This document shows, piece after piece, positions 36,232 to 44,600 of a stretch of 64,000 nt of DNA. Below the pieces are notes generated by a model. It worked only from the letters and a program-made list of their open reading frames with translations. It made no database searches and had not been told where the DNA came from. Every line of letters starts with the position of its first letter. Positions within the stretch are counted from its first letter, which is position 1. The stretch is from Blastococcus sp. TF02A-26 (GTDB lineage Bacteria; Actinomycetota; Actinomycetes; Mycobacteriales; Geodermatophilaceae): NCBI RefSeq assembly GCF_003319125.1, contig NZ_QOHG01000023.1:1-64000 (forward strand), written 5' to 3'. A program made the position numbers and the translations under genes.

Positions 36232-36605
36232 GGCCCATCCCCCATTCGCCGACACCGGCTCGACGCCGGGGTGAGCGCGACGGACCGACCGTCGGTGGAT
36301 TCGGCCGTAGGGGCGAGCGGTTCTGCAGGCTGCACGGGCGACCGTCGGAACGACGTCGCGAGGCCCGCGGTGATCAGGAACGGCCCGGCCCATGTGTGGG
36401 TCACTGGTGACCAACCGCTCCTCCGGGCCATGGGCGACGTTCGGATCGGCTCGTCGGAGACCGTCGGTCGACTGCTATCCCGAGTGGCGGCAGCGTCCTC
36501 GCTCGGCTCGACTGTCCGTGTCGGTGCCTACCTCGATCCGATCAGGATCGACGAGGCGCCGGGAGGGCCCCGGTGCCGGCACCACGTCAGCCCCAGGAGG
36601 ACGTC
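36232..36605. other. 374-base gap with a doubtful open frame
   Basis: A plus-strand frame is open across 36271-36609 (112 codons, GTG start), but it has no ribosome site I trust and ends in an unlikely Arg/His-rich stretch. I treat the stretch as noncoding. It ends with AGGAGG, the ribosome site of the next gene. Confidence 0.35.
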
Positions 36606-36842
36606 ATGACCAGCGGCGACAGCGAGACCGGCGACGTCACCGGCACCAAGGACAAGGACTACAACCTCATCTGGTTCACCGAGGCCTGCCTGAGCAACGC
36701 CCTGCGCCTGGAGACCGACATCCAGGACGCCGAGCGGGACGGCGACAACGAACTCGCTGACCTCTTCCGCCGGGCACAGGGCGAGAGCCGCAAGGGCGCC
36801 GAGCAGGGCAAGCAGATGCTCGCCAGCCGGATCCGAGGCTGA
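36606..36842 (+). CDS. Small acidic conserved hypothetical protein
   Basis: The 78-residue product is acidic and mostly helical (FTEACLSNALRLETDIQDAER, RAQGESRKGAEQGKQM). Its charged heptad-like pattern suggests a helical pair. AGGAGG lies 7 bases before the ATG. I do not know a function. The length and low hydrophobicity suggest a small cytoplasmic stress protein, but this is a guess from its neighbours. Confidence 0.75.
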   Translation: MTSGDSETGDVTGTKDKDYNLIWFTEACLSNALRLETDIQDAERDGDNELADLFRRAQGESRKGAEQGKQMLASRIRG

Positions 36843-36843
36843 G

Positions 36844-37053
36844 CTACGCCCGGACGATGGGCGGGAACCCATCCTCCTGCCCCGTGCCCCACACGAACAC
36901 CAGGCGGTGACGGGCGGCGGCCCGTAGCGGCTCGAGACCCGCGAGGAGATCCGGTGTCCTCGCGGCCGCGACGACCTCGGCGTGGCCGGACAGCGGCGCA
37001 CCGGGCGTCGGCGACCCTGTGGCGTGGTGGATGCCGACGGCGTAGGCGACCAT
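36844..37053 (-). CDS. Doubtful small hypothetical protein
   Basis: A 69-codon frame on the minus strand with fair coding character (HAEVVAAARTPDLLAG, HRLVFVWGTGQEDG) lies between the convergent small acidic gene and the broken hydrolase gene. It has no clear ribosome site. The frame is open further upstream, so it could also be a fragment of a longer lost gene. I recognise no family. Confidence 0.3.
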   Translation of the reverse strand: MVAYAVGIHHATGSPTPGAPLSGHAEVVAAARTPDLLAGLEPLRAAARHRLVFVWGTGQEDGFPPIVRA

Positions 37054-37148
37054 CACCGGGCGGCGGGGGCCCCGGCGTCCCGCGTTGGGCGAGCCCCGGC
37101 CCACCACCCCCTGGTCAGCAACGGGGCACTGCACGCAGGCAAGCGCCG

Positions 37149-37809
37149 TCACTGGGCCAGCCGGGGCAGCAGCCACCGGTTCAGCCAGTCGATGGTCCGG
37201 TCCATGACCTGCTCGAGCGCCGCGGGCTCGACGAACAGGGAGGTCGCGCCAGGGACGACGGCGATCTCGTGCTCGGTCGTGAGGCGGGCTCCGGCGTCGC
37301 GGTTGAACTCGACCACCGGCTGGTCGGCACCGCCGACGACGAGGAGCGTGGGGTTCGGACCCGGGCCAGGGCGTCATCGGCGAGGTCGGGTCGGCGGCCG
37401 CAGGAGACGAGGGCGGAGATGCGGTCGGGGCGGTCGGCGGCGGTGATGAGCGCGGCGGCCGCGCCGGTGCTCGCCCCGAAAACGGCGAGCGGCAGCCTCC
37501 TGATCCCGTCGGCGTCGTCGAGCCAGTCGGCCGCGTCGGTCAGCCGCCCGGCCAGGAACGGGACGTCGAAGCGGAGTGCGCGGGCGTCCGCGCCGATCTG
37601 CCCCTCATCCTCGGTGAGCAGATCCATCAACAGCGTGCCGTAGCCCGCCTGCTGCAGGGCGGCGGCGACCTGCTGGTCGCGGGGCTGTGCCGGCTGCTGC
37701 CGCTGCCGTGGGCGAACAGCACCAGACCGCGCGCCCCTCGCGAAACGGCGAGGTCATCGATGAGGGACACGGACGAGGTCGGCGCCTCGACCGTGCGGTC
37801 AGTCGGCAC
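37149..37809 (-). pseudogene. Alpha/beta hydrolase (dienelactone hydrolase-like) with two frameshifts
   Basis: Read in three frames, the minus strand gives one continuous hydrolase of about 220 residues: LVLFAHGSGSSRHS, then LLMDLLTEDEGQ to FGASTGAAAALI (nucleophile Ser in GASTGA), then LVVGGADQPV and VVPGATSLFVEP. The first shift is near 37690, within CCCCGCGAC, and the second near 37365. Such hydrolases are often encoded beside the phosphoribosyltransferase and erythromycin-esterase-like genes found here. Either the gene has decayed or two sequencing errors are present. Confidence 0.75.
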
Positions 37810-39094
37810 TGGGATAGGTCTCCATCTCCGCCCCGGACGTGTGGACGTCGTGCAGGGGCGTCAACGCCCGGGACTCGTCGAACCAGCAGAAGGCGTCGTA
37901 GCGGCGGCCCAGCACAGTGGGCACGTAGTTGCCCCATCGCTCGGCGCCCGGGTGGTACACGACGCCGACGGCTCGGTGCGCCCGCTCCTCGGCCAGCCAG
38001 GTCGGCAGCTCGCGCGGGAAGAGGAACAGCGCGCTGGCCTCGGGCACCGAATCGTGCAGCAGCGCCTCGGTGCTGCCGGGCCGGGCGGGCGGCAGCGGCA
38101 TCCGCTGCATCGGCGCACCCCAGCTCTCCCCGGCGACCACGCTGCCGTGATGGCTGCCGAAGCCGACGACGACGACGTCGTCTTCGCCGTACCGCTCGCG
38201 GGCCAGCTGCCCGAGATTCACCAACCCCCGGTCGGCCATGTCGGTGTACCGCGCGTCGCCGACGTGGGTGTTGTGCTCCCAGACGACCGCCTTGGCACCC
38301 GGTCCGTGGTGGTCGAGGAGCCGGTCGAGGGTGTCGGCCATGTGGTGGTCGCGCACGTTCCACGACTCCGTTCCGCCGCGGACCATCGCGCGGTAGTAGG
38401 CCTCCGCGCCGGCGGCGACGAGGGCGTTCTGCTGGGCGTTAAATGCCGTGTCGCGGTCCGGCACCCCGTCATCGGAGATCCGCGTCCGGAGGTCGCCGAG
38501 CATGGACACGACGGCGTGCTCGCAGCTGGTGGGGACCAGCCGCGTGGCTCGGGCGTAGGCCTGCGGGTCCTCGGCGTAGGGCTCGAAGCAGCGGAACGCC
38601 GCCCGGGCCGTCTCGACGTGCTCGGGCTCGTGCTCCTCCAGGTAGCCCAGGATCGCCCGCAGCGAGTCCCAGAGGCTGTAGACGTCCAGGCCGTAGAAGC
38701 CCGCTCTCGCCTCGACCGGACGCGCGGCGTTGTGGGCGCGCAGCCATCGGGTGAACTCGGCGACCTCCTCGTTGGCCCACATCCACGTCGGCCAGCGCTC
38801 GTAGCCGCGCAGCACCTCGCGGGGGTCCTCGGCGGCGGAGGCCAGCGTCACCGAGCAGTTGACCCGGTAGCAGTCGGGCCAGTCCCCCTCCACCCCGACG
38901 AAGGAGAAGCCCCGCTCGCCGATGAGCCGACGGGTGAGCGCGGCCCGCCACGCGTAGTACTCGTGCGTGCCGTGCGAGGCCTCGCCGAGCAGCACCACCC
39001 GCGCGTCCCCGACCCGCTCCAGCAGCGGCTCGAGGTCATCCGGATCCCGCAGCGGCAGGGCCTGGTCCCGCACCTGCGCCTCGACCTCGTCCAT
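37799..39094 (-). CDS. Erythromycin esterase-like protein
   Basis: The 431-residue product shows the erythromycin esterase (EreA-like) pattern: LLGEASHGTHEYYAWR near the start, EGDWPDCYRVN, a DHHMADTLDRLL segment and the active-site WEHNTHVGDAR, FGSHHGSV. In enzymes that cleave macrolides the His and Glu of these motifs are essential. Chromosomal members often have unknown substrates, so resistance should not be assumed. The ATG at 39094 has GGAGGGGG upstream, with a GGGTAG promoter about 40 bases away. Confidence 0.88.
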   Translation of the reverse strand: MDEVEAQVRDQALPLRDPDDLEPLLERVGDARVVLLGEASHGTHEYYAWRAALTRRLIGERGFSFVGVEGDWPDCYRVNCSVTLASAAEDPREVLRGYERWPTWMWANEEVAEFTRWLRAHNAARPVEARAGFYGLDVYSLWDSLRAILGYLEEHEPEHVETARAAFRCFEPYAEDPQAYARATRLVPTSCEHAVVSMLGDLRTRISDDGVPDRDTAFNAQQNALVAAGAEAYYRAMVRGGTESWNVRDHHMADTLDRLLDHHGPGAKAVVWEHNTHVGDARYTDMADRGLVNLGQLARERYGEDDVVVVGFGSHHGSVVAGESWGAPMQRMPLPPARPGSTEALLHDSVPEASALFLFPRELPTWLAEERAHRAVGVVYHPGAERWGNYVPTVLGRRYDAFCWFDESRALTPLHDVHTSGAEMETYPSAD

Positions 39095-39134
39095 CCGAGC
39101 GCCCCCTCCGGGGATCTTCCATCCCGTGGGCGCC

Positions 39135-39159
39135 CTACCCCCTGCTCCCGTCGGCATGC
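39135..39159 (-). promoter_or_regulatory. SigB/SigF-like promoter GCAT-N15-GGGTAG
   Basis: On the minus strand GCAT (39159-39156) lies 15 bases before GGGTAG (39140-39135), about 40 bases upstream of the erythromycin-esterase-like start. The spacing is identical to the other stress-type promoters in the window. Confidence 0.6.
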
Positions 39160-39219
39160 CCAGGAGGCGGCTCGTCGGGAACGCGGCGGATCGACGGGCA
39201 CCTGGAGCCGTGCGTCGGC

Positions 39220-39244
39220 GTTGCCGTCGCCCCGTCCGGGGTAG
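39220..39244 (+). promoter_or_regulatory. SigB/SigF-like promoter GTTG-N15-GGGTAG
   Basis: GTTG (39220-39223) and GGGTAG (39239-39244) are 15 bases apart and lie 55 bases before the phosphoribosyltransferase start. The -35 differs by one base from GTTT. Confidence 0.5.
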
Positions 39245-39299
39245 GGCCCGGCGAGGACGGCCACCCCGGATGACCCGGTGTGCCCGGAGGAGGAGACCC

Positions 39300-39959
39300 A
39301 TGGCCGCGACCATCAAACCCTTCCGCGATCGGACGGAAGCGGGACGCGCACTCGCCGTCCGCCTGGCCGGACACGCCTCCCCCGACCTCGTCGTCCTCGG
39401 CCTGCCGCGAGGAGGCGTCGTGGTCGCCGCGGAGGTCGCCCGCCCGCTGGGCGGGAGGTTGGACATCGTCGTCGTCCGCAAGCTCGGTGTGCCCTGGCAG
39501 CCCGAGCTCGCCATGGGCGCGATCGCCGCCGTCGACTCCGAGGTCGAGACGATCCGCGAGGAGCGCGTGCTCGGCCAGGTGCAGGTGGACGAGGCGGCCT
39601 TCGCCCGGGCCCGGGAGCGCGAGATCACCGAGCTGCGCCGCCGGGAGGACGCCTATCGGCAGGGCCGGCCGCCCACCCCGCTGGACGGCCGCCCCGTCGT
39701 CGTGGTCGACGACGGCCTCGCCACCGGCTCGACGATGCGCGCCGCCGTCGCGGCCGTCCGCCGGCAGCAGCCCGCACGGCTCACCGTGGCCGTGCCCGTC
39801 GGCTCCCCCCGGGTCTGCACGGCGTTCCAGGACGAGGTGGACGACGTCGTCTGCCTCTGGGCGCCCGACTCGTTCTCCGCGGTGGGACAGGGCTACGAGG
39901 ACTTCCGCGCGACCACCGACGACGAGGTCCGCGACGCGCTGGCCCGCGCGAGCGCCTGA
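39300..39959 (+). CDS. Phosphoribosyltransferase-fold protein
   Basis: The 219-residue product has a type I phosphoribosyltransferase fold: LPRGGVVVAAEVA near residue 40 and the PRPP-binding loop VVVVDDGLATGSTM near residue 140. In this stand-alone family the nucleobase substrate is unknown, and members commonly neighbour dienelactone-hydrolase and Ere-like genes as here. The strong GGAGGAGGAG ribosome site precedes the ATG at 39300. Confidence 0.87.
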   Translation: MAATIKPFRDRTEAGRALAVRLAGHASPDLVVLGLPRGGVVVAAEVARPLGGRLDIVVVRKLGVPWQPELAMGAIAAVDSEVETIREERVLGQVQVDEAAFARAREREITELRRREDAYRQGRPPTPLDGRPVVVVDDGLATGSTMRAAVAAVRRQQPARLTVAVPVGSPRVCTAFQDEVDDVVCLWAPDSFSAVGQGYEDFRATTDDEVRDALARASA

Positions 39960-40005
39960 CCGTGCGGGCGCCCGCAGGTCGAGCAGGCGGCACCCACCCG
40001 ACCCG

Positions 40006-40030
40006 GCGTAGGCCGCCGTCCGTCGGGTAG
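40006..40030 (+). promoter_or_regulatory. SigB/SigF-like promoter GCGT-N15-GGGTAG
   Basis: GCGT (40006-40009) and GGGTAG (40025-40030) stand 15 bases apart, 37 bases before the alcohol dehydrogenase start. Confidence 0.6.
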
Positions 40031-40067
40031 GGCAACCAGTGAGGTCCGACGACGGAGAGGCTCAGCG

Positions 40068-41282
40068 ATGAAGGCAGTGGTGTGGCACGGCGTCGGGGAC
40101 ATCCGGCTCGACGACGTCCCCGACCCGACCATCCAGGACCCCACCGACGCGATCGTGGAGATCACCGCGAGCGCCATCTGCGGCACCGACCTGCACTTCG
40201 TGCGCGGCACCATGTCCGGCATGGTCGAGGGCACGATCCTCGGCCACGAGGCGGTCGGCATCGTCCGCGAGATCGGGCCCGGGGTGCGGAACCTACGCCC
40301 GGGGGACCGGGTCGTCATCCCGTCCACGATCGGCTGCGGCACCTGCTCGTACTGCCGGGCCGGCTACTACGCCCAGTGCGACAACGCGAACCCGAACGGC
40401 GCCGCCGCCGGCACCTGCTTCTTCGGCGGCCCGCAGACCACCGGCCCGATCGACGGCCTCCAGGCGCAGTACGCCCGCATCCCGTACGCGAACGTCGGCC
40501 CCGTCTGGGTGCCCGAGGAGGTTGGCGACGACGCGGCCATCATGCTGTCCGACATCTACCCGACCGCCTGGTTCGGCGCCCGTCTCGCCGAGGTCGGCCA
40601 GGGCGACACCGTGCTTGTGCTCGGTGCGGGACCGGTCGGCCAGTTCGCTGTGACCAGCGCTTTCCAGCAGGGCGCCGGGCGCGTCCTCGTCGTCGACGGC
40701 ATCGGCAGCCGGCTGGATCAGGCCCGCGCCCGCGGCGCGGAGGCGATCGACTTCAACAGCGAGGACCCCGTGGCCGTCGTGAAGGAGCTCACCGGTGGCA
40801 TCGGCGTCGACCGGGTGATCGATGCGGTCGGCGTCGATGCGCAGCGGCCGAAGAGTGGGCCCGCCGCTGAGTCCGGTGAACAGCAGGCGGAGCAGTTCGA
40901 CCAGGAGCGGTCGCAGGTCGCCCCGGAGCAGGCCCCGCAGGGCGACACCTGGGTGCCGGGCGACGCGCCCAGCCAGTCGCTGCAGTGGGCCGTGGAGGCC
41001 GTGGCCAAGGCCGGCAGCATCGGGATCATTGGCGTCTACCCGCCGCAGATGACGAGCTTCCCCACCGGTGCGGCGATGAACAAGAACCTCACCGTGAAGA
41101 TGGGTAACTGCAATCACCGCCGGTACATCCCGCACCTGCTCGACCTGGTGCGCACCGGCGCCATCGACCCCTCCACGGTCCTGACCCAGGTCGGCGAGAT
41201 GCCCTCGGTGATCGACGCCTACGAGACCTTCGACCAGCGGCAGACCGGCTGGACCAAGGTCGCCCTCGACCCGTCGTCCTGA
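40068..41282 (+). CDS. Zinc-dependent alcohol/formaldehyde dehydrogenase
   Basis: The 404-residue product is a medium-chain zinc dehydrogenase. It has catalytic zinc ligands in ASAICGTDLH and GHEAVG, the structural zinc Cys cluster GCGTCSYCRAGYYAQC, and a Rossmann motif VLGAGPVGQFAV near residue 185. An insertion of about 45 residues (about 260-305, Gln/Glu-rich) is typical of the glutathione-independent formaldehyde dehydrogenase branch. All metal ligands are present. It uses NAD(P) and probably oxidises alcohols or formaldehyde. Confidence 0.9.
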   Translation: MKAVVWHGVGDIRLDDVPDPTIQDPTDAIVEITASAICGTDLHFVRGTMSGMVEGTILGHEAVGIVREIGPGVRNLRPGDRVVIPSTIGCGTCSYCRAGYYAQCDNANPNGAAAGTCFFGGPQTTGPIDGLQAQYARIPYANVGPVWVPEEVGDDAAIMLSDIYPTAWFGARLAEVGQGDTVLVLGAGPVGQFAVTSAFQQGAGRVLVVDGIGSRLDQARARGAEAIDFNSEDPVAVVKELTGGIGVDRVIDAVGVDAQRPKSGPAAESGEQQAEQFDQERSQVAPEQAPQGDTWVPGDAPSQSLQWAVEAVAKAGSIGIIGVYPPQMTSFPTGAAMNKNLTVKMGNCNHRRYIPHLLDLVRTGAIDPSTVLTQVGEMPSVIDAYETFDQRQTGWTKVALDPSS

Positions 41283-41310
41283 CGACCTTCCCCCGACGAG
41301 AGGAGACGCC

Positions 41311-41536
41311 GTGTCCGGCTCCGTGACCGCCCAGGAGGCGCTCGGCCACCTCGTCGACGTCGGCGACCCCGCCGACAAGGACGCCCTCGTGGTTGCGGCA
41401 GAGCAGGCCTGCTACGACAGCGAGTCCGGCATCGCCGAGACCTCGCGCGACCCTCAGCAGGACTGCGGCACGGGCGAGGACCGGCGCACGGTCTTGTCGG
41501 ACGCTCCGGCGGTAGCCGCAAACGAGGAGGAACGGT
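41311..41536 (+). other. Open coding-like stretch, possibly a decayed small gene
   Basis: A GTG at 41311 with GAGGAG upstream opens a frame that reads like real protein for about 65 codons (ALGHLVDVGDPADKDALVVAAEQA) and then becomes Arg/Pro-rich without stopping until 41931. A better coding frame takes over at 41537. The first part may be a small gene that lost its stop, or a frameshifted relic. Function unknown. Confidence 0.3.
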
Positions 41537-41719
41537 CTGAACATCGACAGGTCGCACGTCGTCCAGGTACTGCGCGCCGGCGGTCGAACCGACCAGGCAC
41601 GTCGAGCCGAGGAGGTGCTGGACGTGGAGGTCGACACCGTTCGCGATGCCGACCTCCTCCGCGAGCTCGGTATCGACCCCGACAGCCGGGCGCAAGGCGG
41701 CGGACTGGCCCTGCGCTGA
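41537..41719 (+). CDS. Small hypothetical protein with apparent CTG start
   Basis: The frame reads well as protein for 60 codons (HVVQVLRAGGRTDQARRAEE, LLRELGIDPDS) and ends at TGA 41717. No ATG, GTG or TTG stands at its head, but CTG at 41537 lies 6 bases after a GAGGAGGA ribosome site, exactly where a start codon belongs. It may be a rare CTG start or a mutated ATG. No family recognised. Confidence 0.5.
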   Translation: MNIDRSHVVQVLRAGGRTDQARRAEEVLDVEVDTVRDADLLRELGIDPDSRAQGGGLALR

Positions 41720-41769
41720 TCCTCCAGCCGACGGCAGCCCTGTCCCCAACACCACACCCGGAGGTGTCC

Positions 41770-41931
41770 ATGGCCGCTCACGCCGGCGAGAAGGCGCAGA
41801 AGACCGGCGACTTCTACTGCGCCCACTTCAGCGAGAAGGTGCACGTGACGCAGGGGGACGAGATCCCCCCGTGCCCCAACGGGCACAAGACGTTCGAGAC
41901 CCGCCGCAACGAACCGGGCAACAAAAGCTGA
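41770..41931 (+). CDS. Small zinc-ribbon-like protein
   Basis: The 53-residue product has FYCAHFSEKVHVTQGDEIPPC followed by PNGHKTFETR, with two Cys and several His spaced as in a single short zinc ribbon. It resembles small YjzC-like proteins in size and tone. Metal binding is inferred. The ATG at 41770 follows a GGAGGTG ribosome site. Confidence 0.7.
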   Translation: MAAHAGEKAQKTGDFYCAHFSEKVHVTQGDEIPPCPNGHKTFETRRNEPGNKS

Positions 41932-42555
41932 CGCGGAACCGAAGTGCCGTCGCCCACGCCGGCGTCGGTTCGGACGGCGCCCGAGTTCGGCGCACCCCTC
42001 GCGCAGGTGGTCACCCACCTTCCGGAATTCACCGGCCACACCGCCGCGACAACCGGGAGCAGGCGCCTGACAGGGAAGAAGCCCATGACGACACCGCCGA
42101 CCCCGGCGCCGCAACCGCCCTCGCCTTTGCCTTCCCCGATCCGGTCTCGCCACCCGGCCCCGCGCCCGTGCCGCAGCCGGATCCCACCGAGCCGATTGCC
42201 CCGGCACCGACCGCCCCGCCTCCCGTCTGATCCACGCGACTCATCGAGAGCCCGGGAGACCTTCATCCGGAAGGGGCGGCACTGCGGCTCCGCGGCGGTA
42301 CCGCCGCCGCCCGCGGCGCCACCCTGCGCGAGGGTGCTCCTCCGACTCGGACTCTGGACCCCATCTCGTCGCAGACCTCATCAGCGACGGCGGTCCGCCC
42401 ACGGTGATGCCAGGACTGCGTGAGCCCTTCCAGCGCCGGCCACGCCGAGCACGCCCCCCTGTACGCGGCCCGCCAGCCGAACCCGGGCGATTCCCGACGC
42501 GCTCACCATCCGAGGTACGCCAGTACGCCACGAACCGGCGGACGCCCCCGTGACC
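41932..42555. other. Gap of about 620 bases without a supported gene
   Basis: A Pro-rich stretch near 42090-42230 (PDPVSPPGPAPVPQPDP) has coding-like third positions but no start codon or ribosome site. The rest shows no feature. It may be decayed sequence. The stress-type promoter at 42556 follows. Confidence 0.35.
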
Positions 42556-42580
42556 GGCTCACCGATTCAGCTACGGGTAG
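42556..42580 (+). promoter_or_regulatory. SigB/SigF-like promoter GGCT-N15-GGGTAG
   Basis: GGCT (42556-42559) and GGGTAG (42575-42580) are 15 bases apart. The -10 ends 10 bases before the GTG of the phosphoketolase fragment, as in a leaderless message. Confidence 0.55.
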
Positions 42581-42590
42581 GGCATCGAGC

Positions 42591-42824
42591 GTGCCGGACG
42601 TCTCGACCGACCAGTTGCGCCGCTACCGGCGGGCCGCGGACTACCTGGCCGCGGCCATGATTCACCTTCAGGACAACGTCCTGCTCCGCCAGCCGCTCAG
42701 CGTCGAGCACCTGAAACCGCGGCTCCTCGGTCACTGGCGCACCTGCCCGGGGATCACCTTCGTGTACGCGGGGTTGAACCGGCTGGTGGATGGCCATCCG
42801 CTGAGCCGCCTGCTCGACCGCTGA
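42591..42824 (+). pseudogene. Phosphoketolase N-terminal fragment
   Basis: The 77 residues (RRAADYLAAAMIHLQDN, then EHLKPRLLGHWRTCPG and FVYAGLNRL) match the start of xylulose-5-phosphate/fructose-6-phosphate phosphoketolase, which is normally about 790 residues. The frame stops after GHPLSRLLDR, so almost the whole TPP enzyme is missing. It keeps its own promoter and start, so it is either a truncated relic or a small protein with a new role, perhaps an inhibitor of phosphoketolase assembly. Confidence 0.65.
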
Positions 42825-43053
42825 TGCGCCGACCGACCACTGCTCCAGGTGCGGTCACGCACCACTGTGCGCCGCGCAGCATCCGGCGGCTATCTGACGC
42901 GCCTCCCCACCGCCCGCCCTCCTGACCTCGACGGGCTCAGCTCGTCTGTGCCGTTGCCGATGCCTGCGGTGGACCGACGGTCGAGCGTGGCCGACGATGC
43001 GGCATGAGCGCGTATCGGTGGCTGACAGGGCAGCTCAGTCGGAGACTGGTCTC

Positions 43054-43446
43054 ATGTCGTCGACGACGTCCTCTCCGTCGCGATTGGTGAGCGACGAATT
43101 GTGGACGACGTTCGAGACCGTCGTCCCGCGCCAGGAGGTGCCCCTGCATGGGCGTACAGGACGGCCGCGCACACCCGACCGGCAGGTGCTCGAGGGCATC
43201 GCCTACGTGCTGACCACCGGCATCGCGTGGACCAAGGTGCCCGAGGACCTTGGATGCTCCGGCTGGACCTGTTGGCGGCGGATGCACGAGTGGGAGAAGC
43301 TGGGAGTGTTCATCCAGCTCCATCAGAGCCTCGTCGAGAAGTTCGGAGAACAGGGCGAGCGCGAGTGGTCCCGCGCCGGTCTCGATGCGCTCATGAGACG
43401 GATGGGACCAGCGGGCCGCTCGGGGAGTCCGTCTCACGCAGCCTGA
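43054..43446 (+). pseudogene. Truncated IS5-like transposase
   Basis: The 130 residues match the N-terminal DUF4096 part of IS5-family transposases (LVSDELWTTFETVV, RPRTPDRQVLEGIAYVLTTGIAW, WTCWRRMHEWEKLGVF), ending near the EWSRAGLD motif that precedes the DDE domain. The catalytic half is absent and the last codons run into the end of the neighbouring glycosyltransferase gene on the other strand. A short palindrome GAGACTGGTCTC (43042-43053) just before the ATG may be an end of the element. Confidence 0.75.
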
Positions 43447-44600
43447 GCCAGGCTCGAACGGTGCAGTAACTCGGCGTAGAGCCGCTCGTACCCGTCGGCC
43501 ATCACGGCGGGGGCGAACCGGCGGCGCGCGGCGGCGGCGCAGTCGGCGGGGTCGATCTCGTCGAGCCGGCGCAGCGCCGCGGCGAAGGCCGCCTCGTCCT
43601 CGGGGAGGAAGCCGGTGACGCCGGGGTCGACCAGGGAGGGCAGGCAGCCCAGCGGGGAGGCGACGACCGGCGTCCCCGCGGCGAGCGCCTCGCACACCGC
43701 CGTCCCGCCCGGCTCGGGCCAGCGGATGGGGAACAGCACGGCGCGCGACCGGCGCAGCAGGTCGTCCTTCCGGGCGCCGGAGACGCTGCCGATCCAGCGC
43801 GCGGAGCCGTCGTCGAGCAGCGGCTCGACGTGCTCGCGGAACCAGCGGACGTCCGGGTAGCCGGCCACCGGGCTCGCCGGGTCGGCCAGCGCCGCATCGA
43901 GCGCGGCCCGGTCGGGCTGCCCGCCCACCGGCCCGGCGAGCACGAGCGGCACCCCGGCGGCGCGGCAGGCGCGCAGCGCGACGTCGGTGCCCTTGAGCTC
44001 GCAGATCCGCGACAGCACCAGCACCGAGTCCGAGCGCTCCTCACGCGGCACCGGCGGCCCCTCCGGGAGAGGGACGGCGAGCGGCACCGCGCCGAGCGTC
44101 TGCCGCCGCAGCAGCTCCGGGCCGCGGGCCACCTGCGAGTCGGACACCCCGGCGTAGAAGACCCGCCCGCCGCCGTCGAACGACGCGTAGAACTCCGCGT
44201 TGCGCCGCAGGTCCCAGTGCAGGGTGTGCAGCACCGGCGGCGCGCCCGGGCCGAGCGCGGCGAGCACCGCCGGGCCCACCACCTCCAGGTGGGTGTGCAC
44301 CAGGTCGAAGGGCGCCCCGGCCGCCGCGTGCCGGCCGATCTCCGCCACGACCGCCTGCGCGTGCGCGTGCGCCACCCCGGTGACCTGCGGGTAGGGCGCG
44401 GCCAGCTCCGCGAACCGCCCGGTCGGGAACGCCGCCACCCGGCCGTCGGCCGGCAGCGTGCTCTCCCCCACCGTGGCCAGGACGACGGTGTGCCCGCGGC
44501 GGCGCAGCTCCGTGGTGAGCGTGGCGACGACGTTCTCCAGCCCGCCGTACCCGAGCGGGGGCACCGGCAGCCAGGGGCCGGCGTCCATCAGGACCTTCAC
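43434..44600 (-). CDS. GT4-family glycosyltransferase
   Basis: The 388-residue cytoplasmic protein has the GT-B fold: VPPLGYGGLENVVATL near the N terminus (glycine-rich acceptor loop), and in the C-terminal half VLSRICELKG, PIRWPEPGGTAVCEALAAGTPVVA with the E-x7-E-like pattern for nucleotide-sugar binding. The GTG at 44600 overlaps the GpgS-like gene stop (GTGA), so both are one operon. It may act in a compatible-solute or glycolipid pathway with GpgS; donor and acceptor cannot be read. The last 13 bases overlap the transposase fragment. Confidence 0.87.
   Translation of the reverse strand: MKVLMDAGPWLPVPPLGYGGLENVVATLTTELRRRGHTVVLATVGESTLPADGRVAAFPTGRFAELAAPYPQVTGVAHAHAQAVVAEIGRHAAAGAPFDLVHTHLEVVGPAVLAALGPGAPPVLHTLHWDLRRNAEFYASFDGGGRVFYAGVSDSQVARGPELLRRQTLGAVPLAVPLPEGPPVPREERSDSVLVLSRICELKGTDVALRACRAAGVPLVLAGPVGGQPDRAALDAALADPASPVAGYPDVRWFREHVEPLLDDGSARWIGSVSGARKDDLLRRSRAVLFPIRWPEPGGTAVCEALAAGTPVVASPLGCLPSLVDPGVTGFLPEDEAAFAAALRRLDEIDPADCAAAARRRFAPAVMADGYERLYAELLHRSSLAQAA

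Noticed and set aside
36271-36609. Possible 112-codon protein
   Set aside because: No ribosome site, poor end composition, and overlap with the ribosome site of the following gene.
37799-39094. Macrolide resistance by the erythromycin-esterase-like gene
   Set aside because: The family motifs are present, but chromosomal members in a stress-gene setting often do not act on macrolides. Function as resistance is not supported by sequence alone.
41944-42423. Pro/Arg-rich plus-strand frame
   Set aside because: Low-complexity content with no start signal. A Pro-rich coding-like piece occurs in another frame, so this frame is not supported.
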